Assembly: GCA_034620365.1 (NCBI GenBank)
Contig: JAQGEQ010000297.1
Location: 372,001-436,000, forward strand
Direction of reading: 5' to 3'
Source: Pegea sp. RAD2-039
Taxonomy: Eukaryota > Chordata > Thaliacea > Salpida > Salpidae
DNA length: 64,000 nt
This document shows, in pieces, positions 11,931 to 23,164 of the stretch; position 1 is the first letter of the stretch, and the number at the start of each line of letters is the position of its first letter. Under the pieces are notes generated by a model. That model saw only the letters and a program-made list of their open reading frames with translations. It ran no database searches and had not been told where the DNA came from. The position numbers were made by a program, and so were the translations under genes.

Positions 11931-13837
11931 AGATGTTGTGTGGCTAAAAACTGTTTCAAGAAAATAAATACAATTTATTATGCATCACTCTTGATAAAAA
12001 CTGTTTAATTAGTTTAAAACAAAGAAAGCTATTTAAATAATTTTTTTTAAATCATTTTAATCGATTCTAACAAGAACTAAGAAACAATTTAACTTCCAAC
12101 TTAGAAAATCGTGATGTTACTGTTTAAGTAATTTTATAATTAAGAAGACTTACCATCAACTTGCAAGTCGAACAAGTTTTCTGTTTTTGTCTCTGAGAGA
12201 CTCAGTCTCTTAGCTGATCTTACAGTAACATCGTCCATTGGGGTAGTAAATACCAACTGCGTATTCTGATCTTGGTGCCCAAGACTTCTATTGACTACCG
12301 GATAGAAGTTTGGAGTGGAAATGCCGTTATTGTTACTTCGCAACGATTGTGAATTATTCAATTGGTGTTGGTGATAAAAATGATTGAATCCACGATCATT
12401 TGGCACCAGATTGTTATAGGGCAACTGTAGGAGAGAATAGGATGTTTTTAAAGAGCTTGTGGTTAGAGTGAGTGAGTCTTTAGATGCTAGTTGAGAAATG
12501 TTTGTTTCCGAGTTATAATTATCTGGGATTATAAAAGATTTATCTGGGCTGTTTAGAGTTCCATGAAAGTTTCCAATAGCAGGTGGATGATAAAAACTGC
12601 TATCGTTTTGATATTGCTGACTTAGTTGTTTTTCAGGGTTAAAATTGTAAGGATTTACTTGAGAGGGGTAAACCTTTGACGAGAAGTGCTTATGCTGATT
12701 TTGATCAAATTGAAAAACAATCTTTTCCTGAAGCTCATTCTGATAACTTGGAGAGCATGTTTGCAAGTTATGAGAAGATTGGTTACTTATCATTGTTTGA
12801 TATCCAGTAAACCCAGCTTGTTTACTATTATCAGATGATGGGTGGCTGAAAGGTGTTTCTAGAAAGTAAAAATAAAACACCATGTTATATAAAATCACTA
12901 AACATTTTATTAAGTTTTTTGAATCCTAATTTAAATAAATACAATCAAAAACTACTTTTGTTAGTTCTCACCTATTGAGAAAATTATCTTCTAAGAAAGC
13001 TTTATGATTAAAGAGTAATTACTTACCATTAACTTGTAACCCAATCAGTTTGTTCCTTTTATTTTCTGAAGGCACAGGTAAACGTGGTGTACTATTTTTT
13101 GACAAAAAATCATCAGACGTTTTTATGCTATAGTCAAATAAATTGTTATTTGGCTGCACACACTGACTGTACGGGGCTGCTTCCATTGGTAGTTGGTTTG
13201 TTTTGATAATATCAGATACATAAAGTTGATTTTCAAAAGAACAAGTTCTGTTTGAAATTTCTCTATTATAAGGAGCAAATCTCTCACGATTAGATTTGGT
13301 ATAGTTATCTGGCTCCAAATTTAAGCACTTACGTGCAAAATTTTGTGGCCGTCTGCGAAATGATCCATTGTCTTTGAACATTTCATGAAATCTTTTGTCA
13401 AGTTTCCAATGGCTACATTCCTGGCCCTTGGCTCTGGGCACTCTAATAAAACACTCGTTTATTGATAGAGCGCATCGGAGCGACTTTTTCCAATCAATTT
13501 GGCAATCAGTTAAATATGTCTTCTGAACATAATCTATGATCTGTTTGACCGAAAGACATTCACTGTTTTTTTCCTTAAAAGCCTTAAAAATTACAGCAGC
13601 ATAGGAATATGGTAGTAAATCTTTCTTACAAAACTTCTCCTTATTCCAAAGATCTTGTTCTGTTTTATCTCCTGATCCAAATTGATTTATATTTGGAGAA
13701 TCACCACATGTTGCTTCTTTATTAAATGCATCAGTTGGTGGCTCCAATGATGAGATATGATGTCCAGCAAAGCGGGCTGGCTGATTTATATCTGCTGAAT
13801 CCTGATTGGTATCTTCTTCTGAATATTTGCGGTACAT
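11661..13837 (-). CDS. Divergent forkhead (FOX) transcription factor
   Basis: Three exons chain in phase 1: 13027-13837, 12154-12858 and 11661-11950, giving 601 aa from ATG at 13837. The forkhead winged helix is at about residues 74-167: LLPYSYAAVIFKAF matches the usual KPPYSYIALIAMAI, SINECFIRVPR matches LSLNECFVKVPR, and SFRRRPQNF matches the wing-2 end. The recognition helix is unusual: the family's WQNSIRHNLS reads WKKSLRCALS, so the Asn and His that normally contact bases are lost. The rest is low-complexity, rich in N, S and Q, ending in an acidic-hydrophobic tail (DSDEDELFERWK) that looks like an activation domain. The three exons share repeated borders (for example GLQVNG and DLQVDG before the donors). 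Exon 3's acceptor position is inferred from phase. The subfamily cannot be assigned. An upstream ATG at 13930 in the same frame is less likely because the added residues are hydrophobic and AT-driven. Confidence 0.85.
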
Positions 13838-14955
13838 AGCAAACAACCATTTACTTATTGAGAAAATAAGCTTATATACTTTTCTTGAAACACTGAGAAT
13901 AAAGAATAAGTTTTCATTAATTAGCTGCAAAAAAAAATGTAAAGATAGTTTGCCGATAAACTCCTAAAATATAAAAAATGAATATAACTAAAACTTACTG
14001 TGATATTAGTTATAAATCAATGGTATCAAAATATATTTATTAGACATATCATCTTACTCTACTTTGTGTGAAAAAGTTTGTTCTATAGTACACCATGAAA
14101 ACAATTTTAGATGAAAATCTTATACATCAGATAAGAAACCTTTTGTGGCTAGACTTAATAAAAGTAAAAAATAAGTCTATTTTGAGACTGAATTAAATAT
14201 TACTACTAAGTTTAAAAAAAACGAAATAACTAAACTCTAAATCCTGTTATAAAAATGTTTGATAGACTTACAAAAGAATCTAAAATAACTACAAAGAAAT
14301 CAATAAATGAGTCATTCATTCTTATAATGTTGGAATCATATGTCCATCAACTATGGTTTAATCTAAACTATCAGATCAATGTCTAGAATCTATAAGAATA
14401 TATTAAAAAACTCTACTGACTTTATTGTTAGTTATATCATAAAATATTTTTTAAAACTTTTAAATTTCATTGAACAAATCATTAATAGTGACTCTTATTG
14501 TGAAGAATAGCTGGAAGAGACACATGTTATGAACTCAGTCTACCAGAAAGCTATTCTTACTAATAGCAAAGCAAACTATATCCAAATTAAATTTAAATCA
14601 TGTTTTTAAATATGTTTTAGACAAAACTTATAGAGCAGTTTATTAGGGGTTTCATGAAACTACTGTTTGCCTTCTTAAGAAGAGCAAAACATATTAAAAC
14701 TTCTGGAGCACAATAAACAGCTAAAGGCAGCAAAATTTAATCTAATATGTTAAGCAACAGCATAAAAATATCATTCTAGCGACTATGAAAATGTCAAGTG
14801 AAACATATAATAAGCGTGAAAAATTATAAATCGATTTGAAAAGCTTTTTCAAATTACTTATTGAAAATTATTGTTTTAAAAATAGCACATATTGCAAATT
14901 AAACAATAGATATAAAACGTTGCAAAGGTCATTATTTTTTTAGTGTTCCTTTATA
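13838..14955. other. AT-rich stretch upstream of forkhead gene
   Basis: This should hold the promoter and 5' UTR of the forkhead gene. No open frame, repeat or clear promoter motif can be singled out from the AT-rich background. Confidence 0.4.
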
Positions 14956-14959
14956 ACCC

Positions 14960-15085
14960 ATAAAAATAAATAAATAATTAAATAATTAATTAATCAAATA
15001 ATTAGTGAAATAATTAATTAAATAGTTAATTAAATAATTAATTAAATTGTTAATTAAATAATTAATTAAATAAATAATAAGCTAA
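14960..15085. repeat. AATTA/AAAT low-complexity array
   Basis: Irregular tandem runs of AATTAATTAAAT-like words with no C or G for long stretches. The pattern is self-complementary and could extrude as hairpins. Simple-sequence DNA, no gene. Confidence 0.85.
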
Positions 15086-15359
15086 AATTTATTTTGAAAT
15101 CATTAAAGTTTCTTGTAAAAATTTTTAAAAAGAGAGCAATCAAAAATACACTAAAAGCAGGATAAGAGACTTATATTCCGGAGTTCTTTTATATTCGTTA
15201 TTCGAATTTGTTTTTTGATTTATCAGTTAAAAGTTGTAAAACTCAGCTTGATCTTTCGATTATAAAACACAAGTATTCTTATATTTAAAGTATTTCAGAT
15301 TATTTTTAAATTTTTATCCAAAGAACCTTAAGGCTTCGATATATTATCCTAATACTAAG

Positions 15360-15645
15360 AAAATAATGGCTTCGGCGTAAGCTGCCATTTTCGGCAGGAG
15401 CTGCCAGAAAGGCATTATGGGTAATAACAAACTACCTTACTCTACCTTTGAACTTGAAGCTTTATTTCCCTGAGAATTGTTGCCATATAACCGAAAAAGA
15501 AGTTTGTTGTATTTATAGTTAGTTAAAAACATTTCTTGTTGCCTTTATAGATCGACCTGGTTTTGAACCTAGGACACTCAGCGCTTTAAATAATTGAAAG
15601 CGTGATAACCTCTACACTACGGAGACGAGCGGTACAACTCATTTA
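15360..15645 (-). mobile_element. tRNA-derived SINE-like unit 1
   Basis: On the minus strand a tRNA-like head at 15549-15629 has an A-box-like TAGTGTAGAGG (15609-15619) followed by a B-box-like GGTTCAAAACC (15559-15569), resembling the start and T arm of a tRNA-Val. The anticodon arm has an oversized loop and the acceptor stem does not pair, so it is not a working tRNA. Downstream in the same strand sits the word CTGGCAGCTCCTGC (complement at 15394-15407), shared with unit 2. The region is clearly more GC-rich than its surroundings. Limits are approximate. Confidence 0.5.
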
Positions 15646-15929
15646 CTTTTTATTTTAGCTTTAAAAAATAAAATAGAGAAATAATAGCTGTGTGGGTTAA
15701 TATAAAAACCATAACAGCTCGTTAGCTTGCTTAAATCTAGACTTATTTTAATTTACTGTTCACTTTATAGCCAGCGTTGGCCGTGAACGGCCATGCGCAT
15801 AGATACATATCTACATATTTATATATTTGTTGCATTTATAAATATGTCAGGGCAGAAGTTATGGTGATCCAGTTGTTGCCCATCTAGTAAATTTACACTC
15901 TCTGGGTAAGCCAGGATATGCAGCGGAAA
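15646..15929. other. Spacer with a near-palindrome, no gene
   Basis: Between the two SINE-like units. It holds a 16-nt near-palindrome TGGCCGTGAACGGCCA at about 15778-15793, GC-rich against an AT-rich background, and then short TATA/CATA-type simple sequence. It may be part of the body or tail of unit 2, since a minus-strand frame runs across 15819-16019, but that frame shows no motif. Confidence 0.4.
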
Positions 15930-16115
15930 AGATACACTGATGCAGCTACGTCCAGGTAGCGTCGCAGGAGCTGCCAGAACGACACTGAATAAAGTGAAAA
16001 ACTGCCTACGAAACTCCAACCCAGACTTTAAAGTTGTACATTTTTCTTTTTGGCAAATATATTTTTAGATGGTTTTGAATCAAGAACCTCGAACTTGGTA
16101 GGCGGACAACATAGA
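15930..16115 (-). mobile_element. tRNA-derived SINE-like unit 2
   Basis: Shares the word GCAGGAGCTGCCAG (15964-15977) with unit 1, in the same orientation and at a similar distance from a region at 16069-16113 that resembles a decayed T arm (GGTTTTGAATC on the plus strand). The A-box side is not convincing. Probably a second, more damaged copy of the same element family, whose body may reach down to about 15780. Confidence 0.35.
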
Positions 16116-16689
16116 CGAAATGTTTAAAAAATTAAGTAAATTATGAATATTCAAAAGAACTCAAAGAACAGATTAAAGTCATCGAGTCAAGGAGTTTCCT
16201 AATTAGATATCAAACGGATTTATGGATAGTTATGAAAATTCATTTTTCAACAGGCAATGGATAAAAAGAAAATAAAAAGGACACTAAATAGTAAGTCTAA
16301 GAGGCTTAAAGGTCTACATATTTATTGAAAAAAGAAAAATATTTTAAGACGTTCTTTTAATATACTTTTTTATGTAGACTTTTATTAAAGTTCAGCAAAA
16401 CAAATTAAAAAACATTTTATCAGCTTTCTTACAACAGTTATAAAATTCTTAAAATTAATCATCTAAGATATTGAAAACATTTTAGAAAAAAATACATACA
16501 ATGCAAAGTAGAGTGCTTGAAAGAGTACCTCTTGCTAACACATATTCTCACAAATAACATCTACTAAGTTAAAGATACAAAAAGCAAAAGATCTAACATA
16601 TGGCATTTCACTAGTCCTCAAAGTATCTAACAGTGAAAAATTACATATAATTTTAGTAATAATAAAACAAGGAAAAATTCACAGTTTAG

Positions 16690-19490
16690 AAATGGCAGTG
16701 TTGGTAATATTAAAATGGTTCAACTTCTTCTTGAACAGAGCGAGTGATTCTGATATGACAGAGTCTTATAACAGCTGGTTCCATGTGCTAATTGTGCGCT
16801 TCAGAAAAAATTCAATCTGATTAATGTACCAGGTGATATGGGCTTATTAAGATGTAATGTGTAACGTCTGAGTTGGTATAACTTGAGGGAAGGACTAGTG
16901 AAAAAGAAATCATCGAATTGAAGGTCAATTAAATTGTTAGCAATTTTTAAAATAAAAATAAATTCGTATTTAACTTGTCAAATTTCCAGAGTATCTAAAT
17001 TGAAGAAGCTGAGACGATGTTTATGACTACCGTATTTAATATTAAATTTCCTGCATACCAGTCTCGTAAATGTCGACCGAACAGACTCGATTTTTTTGAT
17101 ATCACTAACTTTGTATGGCATCCATTCAATAACATTGTATTCAAGAATTGGAAATATGTATAATTTGAAAAATTTGATAAAAAAGCTTGGTCTTTAAAAT
17201 AAGGTAGACAAGGTTGATTGATTTTCCAAAGATTTTGGAAACATAATTGTGCCATTTAAAGTCAGAGCAGTGTCAAGGTGTAGGACTAAAGATACTCGTC
17301 GAATAATAAATCCATTGATGGAGTATTGGTTCAAGGAATTTGCAGCTGGTTTTCGAGAATAAGTTATAAGTTCAGACTTTGTGGTCTGGATTCTGAGCTG
17401 TCAATTTGTAGACAAGTTTTCTACGATATTTAGTGCAGTTTGAACTTTAGAAGGATTACAAGATAATAGCTTGATGTCATCTGCATACACAAACACACTG
17501 ACACAATCTACTCCTACTAGTTTTCTGATGAGGTCTTCAATGAAAATTATATAGAGAAGGGGACCAAGAACGGAACCCCGAGGAGCACCACAGGTGATTT
17601 GACTAGAAGTAGATAAAGATCTTTCTACATAAGTCTGTTGAGTTCTACCTGATAAGTAATCTTCTATCCACTGTAAGATAAAGCTGCTGATTTTTAAATT
17701 GTTCAATACAGTAACGAGCTTAGTGTGTGGGGCAGAATCAAACGCCTTAGCAAATTAGAGGTATATGTTGTCACAGGGAGTATTACTCTCATAATGAGCT
17801 GTAAGTTCATTTAGAAAAGTGAGATGTTGGGTCAGAGAAGATCTCCGTTTCACAAAGCCATGCTGGACATCAGATGGTGCTCCATCAATGATTGTGAATG
17901 ATATGTTCTGGAGCTCTGCAGATAACTAAAGTCAGCGAAACTGGTCTGTACTTAACTGCAGTGTTTCTGGGACCCTTTTTATGAACTGGAGTAATAATAG
18001 TCTTCTACCAAATTCGTGGAACTCTTCTTCGCCTCAGAGTCATGTTAAAGAGTAGCGACAGCGGTAGTGATAAAGAGGAAGTAGTTTTTCATAAGAACAA
18101 AGCTGAGATCTGATCTAGAGTGTTGTAAACTTATGATTTTAAAGAAGAATTAGCTTTAAATACTATATTGACAGTTTTGTCAAGATCTACTATCTCAGAG
18201 ACATTTGTAAGAATGTTGAAGTGAGAGAGAGAAGGGGTATTGCCATCATCGGTTATAAAGACGCTATTAAATTGATTGTTTAGCAACTCAGCTTTATTTT
18301 CTGGTTCCATCACAAGCTGGTCGCTTTTTTCAAGTAAGAGAGGAATTTGAAATCTCGCCTTAAGCTTGCGATTTATGAAACCAGAAAATATTTTCTTGCT
18401 GGGTGAAAATAAAACTGAACTTTCTCTTCCTAAATAAAAATGGGAAATAGATTTTTTTCTAAATTGTACAAAGATCTTTGTTAAGAGATTTGATGGAAGG
18501 GTCTGTTTTAGTTTGTTGGTATAGGAGATTTTTTAAATGTTGTAAATTCCTTAAATTTTTGGGCAAATTTGGTTTTTTGTTGGCTTTATAGAAAGGTATG
18601 AATTTTTTGATTCACTCTTTAACGATGTTAGTAGACCTTGAGTAAATAGTATTGATGCCTTCGGAATAGTTGAAAACAGAAATCCAGTCAACATCTGATA
18701 GAAACTTGTTAATACCATTATAATTTCCGCGGTAAAAATCCCTTTTGCTTGAAGTTTAAACGTTCATAAAAAAAGTTTGGTGGAGCTTGAATTCAATCAT
18801 GTTGTGATCGCATGTCAGTGCAATAGGTTCTTTTTAATCAACATAGATAATGTTCTCAGGTTTTGATGTGATAAGAAGATCCAATGTATTACAACTAACT
18901 TGGGTCGGAAACGTAACCATCTGAGATAGATTATTGGCATTGAGGATGCTTACAAAGGCATGACTTAGAAAAGCTGAATTATTATTATCGCTATCTAAGT
19001 TAAAAGATTTTCCAATAAATGCTAAATTCGGGTTATTCCCATCAATTTTACTAAAATTAAAATCCCACAAAATATATAACTGAGGACAAAGAACACTCTT
19101 CAGAACCGTCAATAAGGCCTTAACAGTAACCTCATCATTAATTTTAGAGAGTGGTAGGTAGGTAAATATAAAACGAGAAAAATTGGACTTTGTGTAATGA
19201 AAATCGAAAGTGATAATTTCAAACCCTGCAAAATTAATGACATCGATCTGAATTCTAGAGATCTTGGTTGCAAACAATTTTTTGTAAATTACGCAAACAC
19301 CGCCGCCTCTGTCATACAGTCTATCACAACGCAAAACAAAAAAAGATTACCGTCAACCAGAAAAGAATCAGGATAAAAGGGTTTCAACCAAGTTTCAGTA
19401 ATAAAAAAAGTGAAATCTGGAGAATGCAAAAGAGCTTTCAATTGGAAAATTTTGTTAATAATCGACCATGTGTTGAAGAACATGCCTAAT
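16690..19490 (-). pseudogene. LINE ORF2: endonuclease and reverse transcriptase
   Basis: Reading down the minus strand: an AP-like endonuclease begins near 19483 (WSIINK, then FFITETWLKPFYPDS), continues at 19334-18834 with RGGGVCVIYKK, YILWDFNFSKID and a CNTLDLLITSKP end motif, then a linker (AELLNNQFNSVF near 18290). The reverse transcriptase core follows: APRGSVLGPLLY and the catalytic FVYADDIKLL box inside 17401-17706, then the thumb region (RKFNIKYG, LSFFNLDTLE) to about 16700. A TGA interrupts just after the YADD region, where sister copies have TGG, and frameshifts break the endonuclease. It nicks target DNA and copies its RNA in working relatives; this copy cannot. Confidence 0.88.
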
Positions 19491-20130
19491 GTATTAGAAG
19501 AATTTTCTTTTTGACGCTCGTAAGATTTGATGATATGCTTCTGTAAATTGATATCATGGGCTGGAAGGATAGTTTTTCACAACTATGTGCGGAGAGAGTT
19601 TGAAAAAAGTAGATGTGTGTCCAGTGGTTATTTGCCACTTCCGTTTTTTGAAAAAAAAAAACCTTGACAATTCTCAAATCCCATGGTAAACCTCGAACTT
19701 TGTTTTTGAAATCAGTTGGTTGTTCCTTCTTATTTCGGTTATATACCTCTTTTAGAATACGTTTATTTTCTGAGCGATCATCTTCACACATACTATGTGC
19801 TACTCTAATCCGCTCGAATTTTTAGTCAAGCCTTAACTTGTACAGCTAGGCAAAAAAATTGCGTTTGTTCCATATTTACTGAAAGGACAATTTCAACGGT
19901 CTTTGATAATCTGAGCTTTTTGCTCCAAGTCTAGTCATTGATATCTTTGGAACACTCACCAACCAAGGCTTTCAGAGCACATTTGACTAAAAACTTACTG
20001 TCATCATCTTTATCAGTCCCATAGACATTAAAAATGATGGCATTGTTTTCTCTGTCTTCTCGGTCCAAAGTAAGTTGTTTTTTGTGTGTCAGTGACCTTC
20101 TTGCTACTTCTATCCACCATAGTTTTCATG
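19486..20130 (-). pseudogene. LINE ORF1 remnant
   Basis: Minus-strand fragments typical of CR1-type ORF1: LDREDRENNAIIF near 20068-20030, running about 45 codons to a TAG at about 19932, and then in another frame KNKVRGLPWDLR near 19710. The latter resembles the RNA-binding ORF1 carboxyl region just upstream of ORF2. At least one frameshift and one stop separate the pieces. The amino-terminal part is not visible. Confidence 0.65.
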
Positions 20131-20359
20131 AAAGATTTTTGGTGTCACTAACCACAATATGAAACATATATATAATATACAGGTCACTTGCTACAAATAA
20201 CTTTATCACAACTTATAAGCACTTTTTCAAATAGAATATAAACTATAACATGAAACTTATTCAAATAAATATAACAAATGTAAAAGTTAATAATTGTTTT
20301 AATAGGTAGTGTTTTCTATAGGCTAAACAAAATACTTTGTTTTTTCCTGCTTATTTATT
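20131..20359. other. Spacer between two LINE copies
   Basis: AT-rich simple sequence (runs of ATATA and AAAT) separating the 5' end of the long LINE from the 3' end of the next copy. No gene. Confidence 0.4.
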
Positions 20360-20810
20360 ACATTAAAGGTGAAGGAAGAGTTTAAAAAGAGCACCACTCG
20401 CTGACACACATTGTCACAAATAATGTTATATATAATAATCATAAATCGGTTATAGAAAACAAAAATTACTAAAATTACAAAAAGTACTCTGAGACTTTGA
20501 CATTAAAACAGACCGAGAAATGACAGTCAACACACCAGATGTTATTCTAAAAGATAAAACCAATTAAATGTGTTTACTAATTGACGCAACGGTAACTATC
20601 AGGAAATTCTAGAATTCAGACAGACGAGAAAAGAAGACTAAAATAGAAAATAAGTCGTATTTAATCCGTTAATTTTCCACAGTATTTAAGAAGCTGCAAC
20701 GATGCTTATTACTATTGTATTTTATACTAAGTTTTCTGCATTTCAGTCTCGTAAATATTGACTGAACAGGTTAAATTATTTGATATCACTAACTCAATAA
20801 TTTAATTAAC
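20360..20810 (-). mobile_element. 5'-truncated LINE copy
   Basis: The minus strand starts with the same GTGCTCTTTTTA 3'-terminal hairpin region at about 20385-20405 and carries a decayed thumb region at 20680-20800 that aligns with 16990-17110 (shared words CAGTCTCGTAAAT and TTGATATCACTAAC). The endonuclease and RT core are absent, as expected of 5' truncation during target-primed integration. Confidence 0.8.
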
Positions 20811-20822
20811 AATTGCATCAAC

Positions 20823-22549
20823 ATGAAAACAGTTTATGATCTTCCAGAAATAAGTAATATAGATAAACGAATAAATTGGGATAAGGCTATATCTTATTGT
20901 TAAATATTCCAGCAGTTTAAACGTTCAAAAGTTAAAAATAATAAAAAACCAAAAAAAGCAATTACAATTTAGTAACTGATTTTAAATTAAATGAACTAAT
21001 AATAAGTGAAGCATTACTAATTGCTGATTAGGCCACGGCATTAAGCAAAATCATTTTTTTAACAATCAACTAAAACTGTTTTTTTACATCTTTTATCAAT
21101 ATTATATTTTTATCGATTTCTTCTATAAATATCTAAATAAACTAGAATGGCGAGAATGTTGCTATTTGGTTTTAGGTAGTTTTAAATCAGCTAATTATCA
21201 ATTTTCATATTAAACATTGTTAAACATGTTAGAAATGAAAATATTTATTCTATCCTTAAATCTATCCTTTAGCTTGTTTGATTTTCATCACATTGCAAAA
21301 GCTGATCTCATAGTACATGATTGTATTCAGTTTAAAGCAAAACTGACTCAGAAATATTTAGAATATAAAGCGGGTTTAATTTTAGATATTACAAAAATGA
21401 TTTCTTGTTTTTTCAACTGCAAATAAATATTCTTCAATTTATACTAGAGGGTATATCATAGCTTGTTGAAACTGGATATCTGTCGACAATCAAACACAAA
21501 ACAACAAGAGATGATTTTCTTGATAATGTAAGTCTTAACATTAATAAAAAAAAACTTTAATATTTTGATCTATTTCAAAAAAGCATTTCCTTTTTTGTAA
21601 GATGAAAAAAACTACACAATGCTGTAAATGGCTTGAAGATATTTAATAGATTACATTAATTTTCAAATTTCATGATAATCGTGATAACTATTTGTCTAAA
21701 ATTTCGTAACTTTAACTACAATTGAAACAAAATGGAAATGTTTCAAAAGACATGGGCGTCGAAAAATCGATGTTTTATTATGTAGGCTTTAATTACAAGA
21801 ACTTTGTCAAATAATTTTATTGCTATGTGCTCTTCACGAGTCGTAACTGTAGAATTTATCATATTTGTTTTTCATGGAAATGAAAAATGATGAGAAAAAA
21901 CATGCATTTCTATAACTTAACAACTTTTCGGAAATTATAACGTTTAGTAGTTATTCATTAAATTTAAGAGTTTTGTTAACAATTTTGTAGATTTTTGGTC
22001 AATTGAATGATCACTATCTTGCAATTTGGTAACTGTATTTGACACGATTTAATCAACAAATGGCAGAACATCAAGAAAACAGACTAAAGAGTCATTAAAT
22101 ACAAGATTGTAGATAAAAATTACCCTTTTGATAGAAACTACTTAGTTTTAAGTAAAAGTTCGAAAAGACAAAAAAACGTTTTTGGATTATAACAAATCTG
22201 ACAACTTTTGTAACTTGTAATTACAATATTATTTGTTTAAGCTTTATTAGAAAGATTATTTACATTAAAGAAAGGGGTATTAAAAATAGAAAAAGAGGTT
22301 TAACATAAATAAAAGCTAAGCAAAAAAGTTGACTTTTCAGTGTCAACATGGAACTAGCAAATGATGTATCATCCTAATGCTTATTATCTTCAAATTTTCA
22401 GACCAGATGTTTGATGTTAGTAATTACAAGAAGACTTTCATCCAGAAGCATCGTCTAAAAAGTACTTTGCAAACTCAGCTCTCTGTAAAAGATTCCTTGT
22501 TAGCGTTAAGACGACATAAAAAGTTAATAGCAACTGAGTTTTGGTGTTA
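20823..22549 (+). other. Stretch with weak exon-like segments
   Basis: Several open segments look slightly coding on the plus strand: 20823-20903 (ATG, MKTVYDLPEISNID, TAA), 21288-21375 (contains DCIQFKAKLTQKY), 21461-21527 (between TCATAG and AAT|GTAAGT) and 22401-22549 (after TTTTCAG, contains NYKKTFIQKHRLK, ends TAA). Their phases do not join cleanly, and open runs of this length are expected by chance in sequence this AT-rich. I cannot support a gene, only flag the region. Confidence 0.15.
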
Positions 22550-23160
22550 AAGAATATCACATTAGATGTGGAAATACAATTTTAGTAGTTGATATGTCAG
22601 AAACTATTTCATAACAAACCGATTTAGAACTAAATAGACAAAAACCTTGATTACAAGTCTTGATTACAAGTCTTGTCTAAGGATTAATAACAATTTTTTT
22701 GTTCAAATAAGACAAGAGAAGCGAAAAAGGGGAACATATCTTCAGTTGTTTGACTGATTAAAAAGTTTTGTAAGTAAAAAGTAGAATAGTGGTTAAAGTA
22801 AGGGTTTATTTTGTTGTTTCAGTTTAGTAAATTTTGAGAGACATTTAAAGATGAAAAATTTATTAACCTTTGATTAGTAAGATGAAAATTTCTATCTTTT
22901 TTTCACACTTGTTAATAATTGAAAAAGAGTTTTTGAAAGATCTTAAAATATTGAAATTTAAGCAGAGATAAAAGAATATCATTAAGTCAATTGTCGCCAT
23001 TATCAGCTTTTCTAGTAAATTACACCTTAACTTTCTAAGTAAACACAAATTACTAATGATAAAAGCAAAATTTTATAAAAATATAATAAATTATTTTATG
23101 ACATCAAAATATCTATCAGCTATAAAATAAACGATTTAGCAATAAACTCTTGCTAAATTG
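22550..23160. other. No gene seen; no WD40 exon downstream of Groucho
   Basis: I searched this stretch and 20.9-22.5 kb on the minus strand for WD-repeat exons that would continue the Groucho gene and saw none. A minus-strand open frame at 22863-23048 is rich in I, F, K and N and looks random. Confidence 0.5.
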
Positions 23161-23164
23161 TTAA

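Larger units (their letters stand above)
16505..20130 (-). mobile_element. CR1/jockey-type LINE, nearly complete but dead
   Basis: A non-LTR retrotransposon on the minus strand: ORF1 remnant at high coordinates, then endonuclease, reverse transcriptase and a 3' end near 16510. The 3' end shares its hairpin-like GCTCTTT...GCACC terminus with the copies ending near 20370, 34850, 42330 and 47400, which sets the boundary. The 5' end is judged from the first recognisable ORF1 codons near 20100, so a 5' UTR may be missing or unseen. Several frameshifts and stops make it non-autonomous. No target-site duplication could be defined. Confidence 0.85.

Noticed and set aside
15549..15629. Functional tRNA-Val gene
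   Set aside because: A- and B-box words are present, but the acceptor stem does not pair and the anticodon loop is too long. Treated as a SINE head.
22863..23048. 61-codon minus-strand frame after Groucho
   Set aside because: Rich in I, F, L, K and N with no family motif. Likely random.
13000..23160. WD40 exons of Groucho hidden downstream
   Set aside because: I looked on the minus strand for the recurrent WD and GH words and found only LINE coding matches. Very short exons cannot be fully excluded without a profile search.
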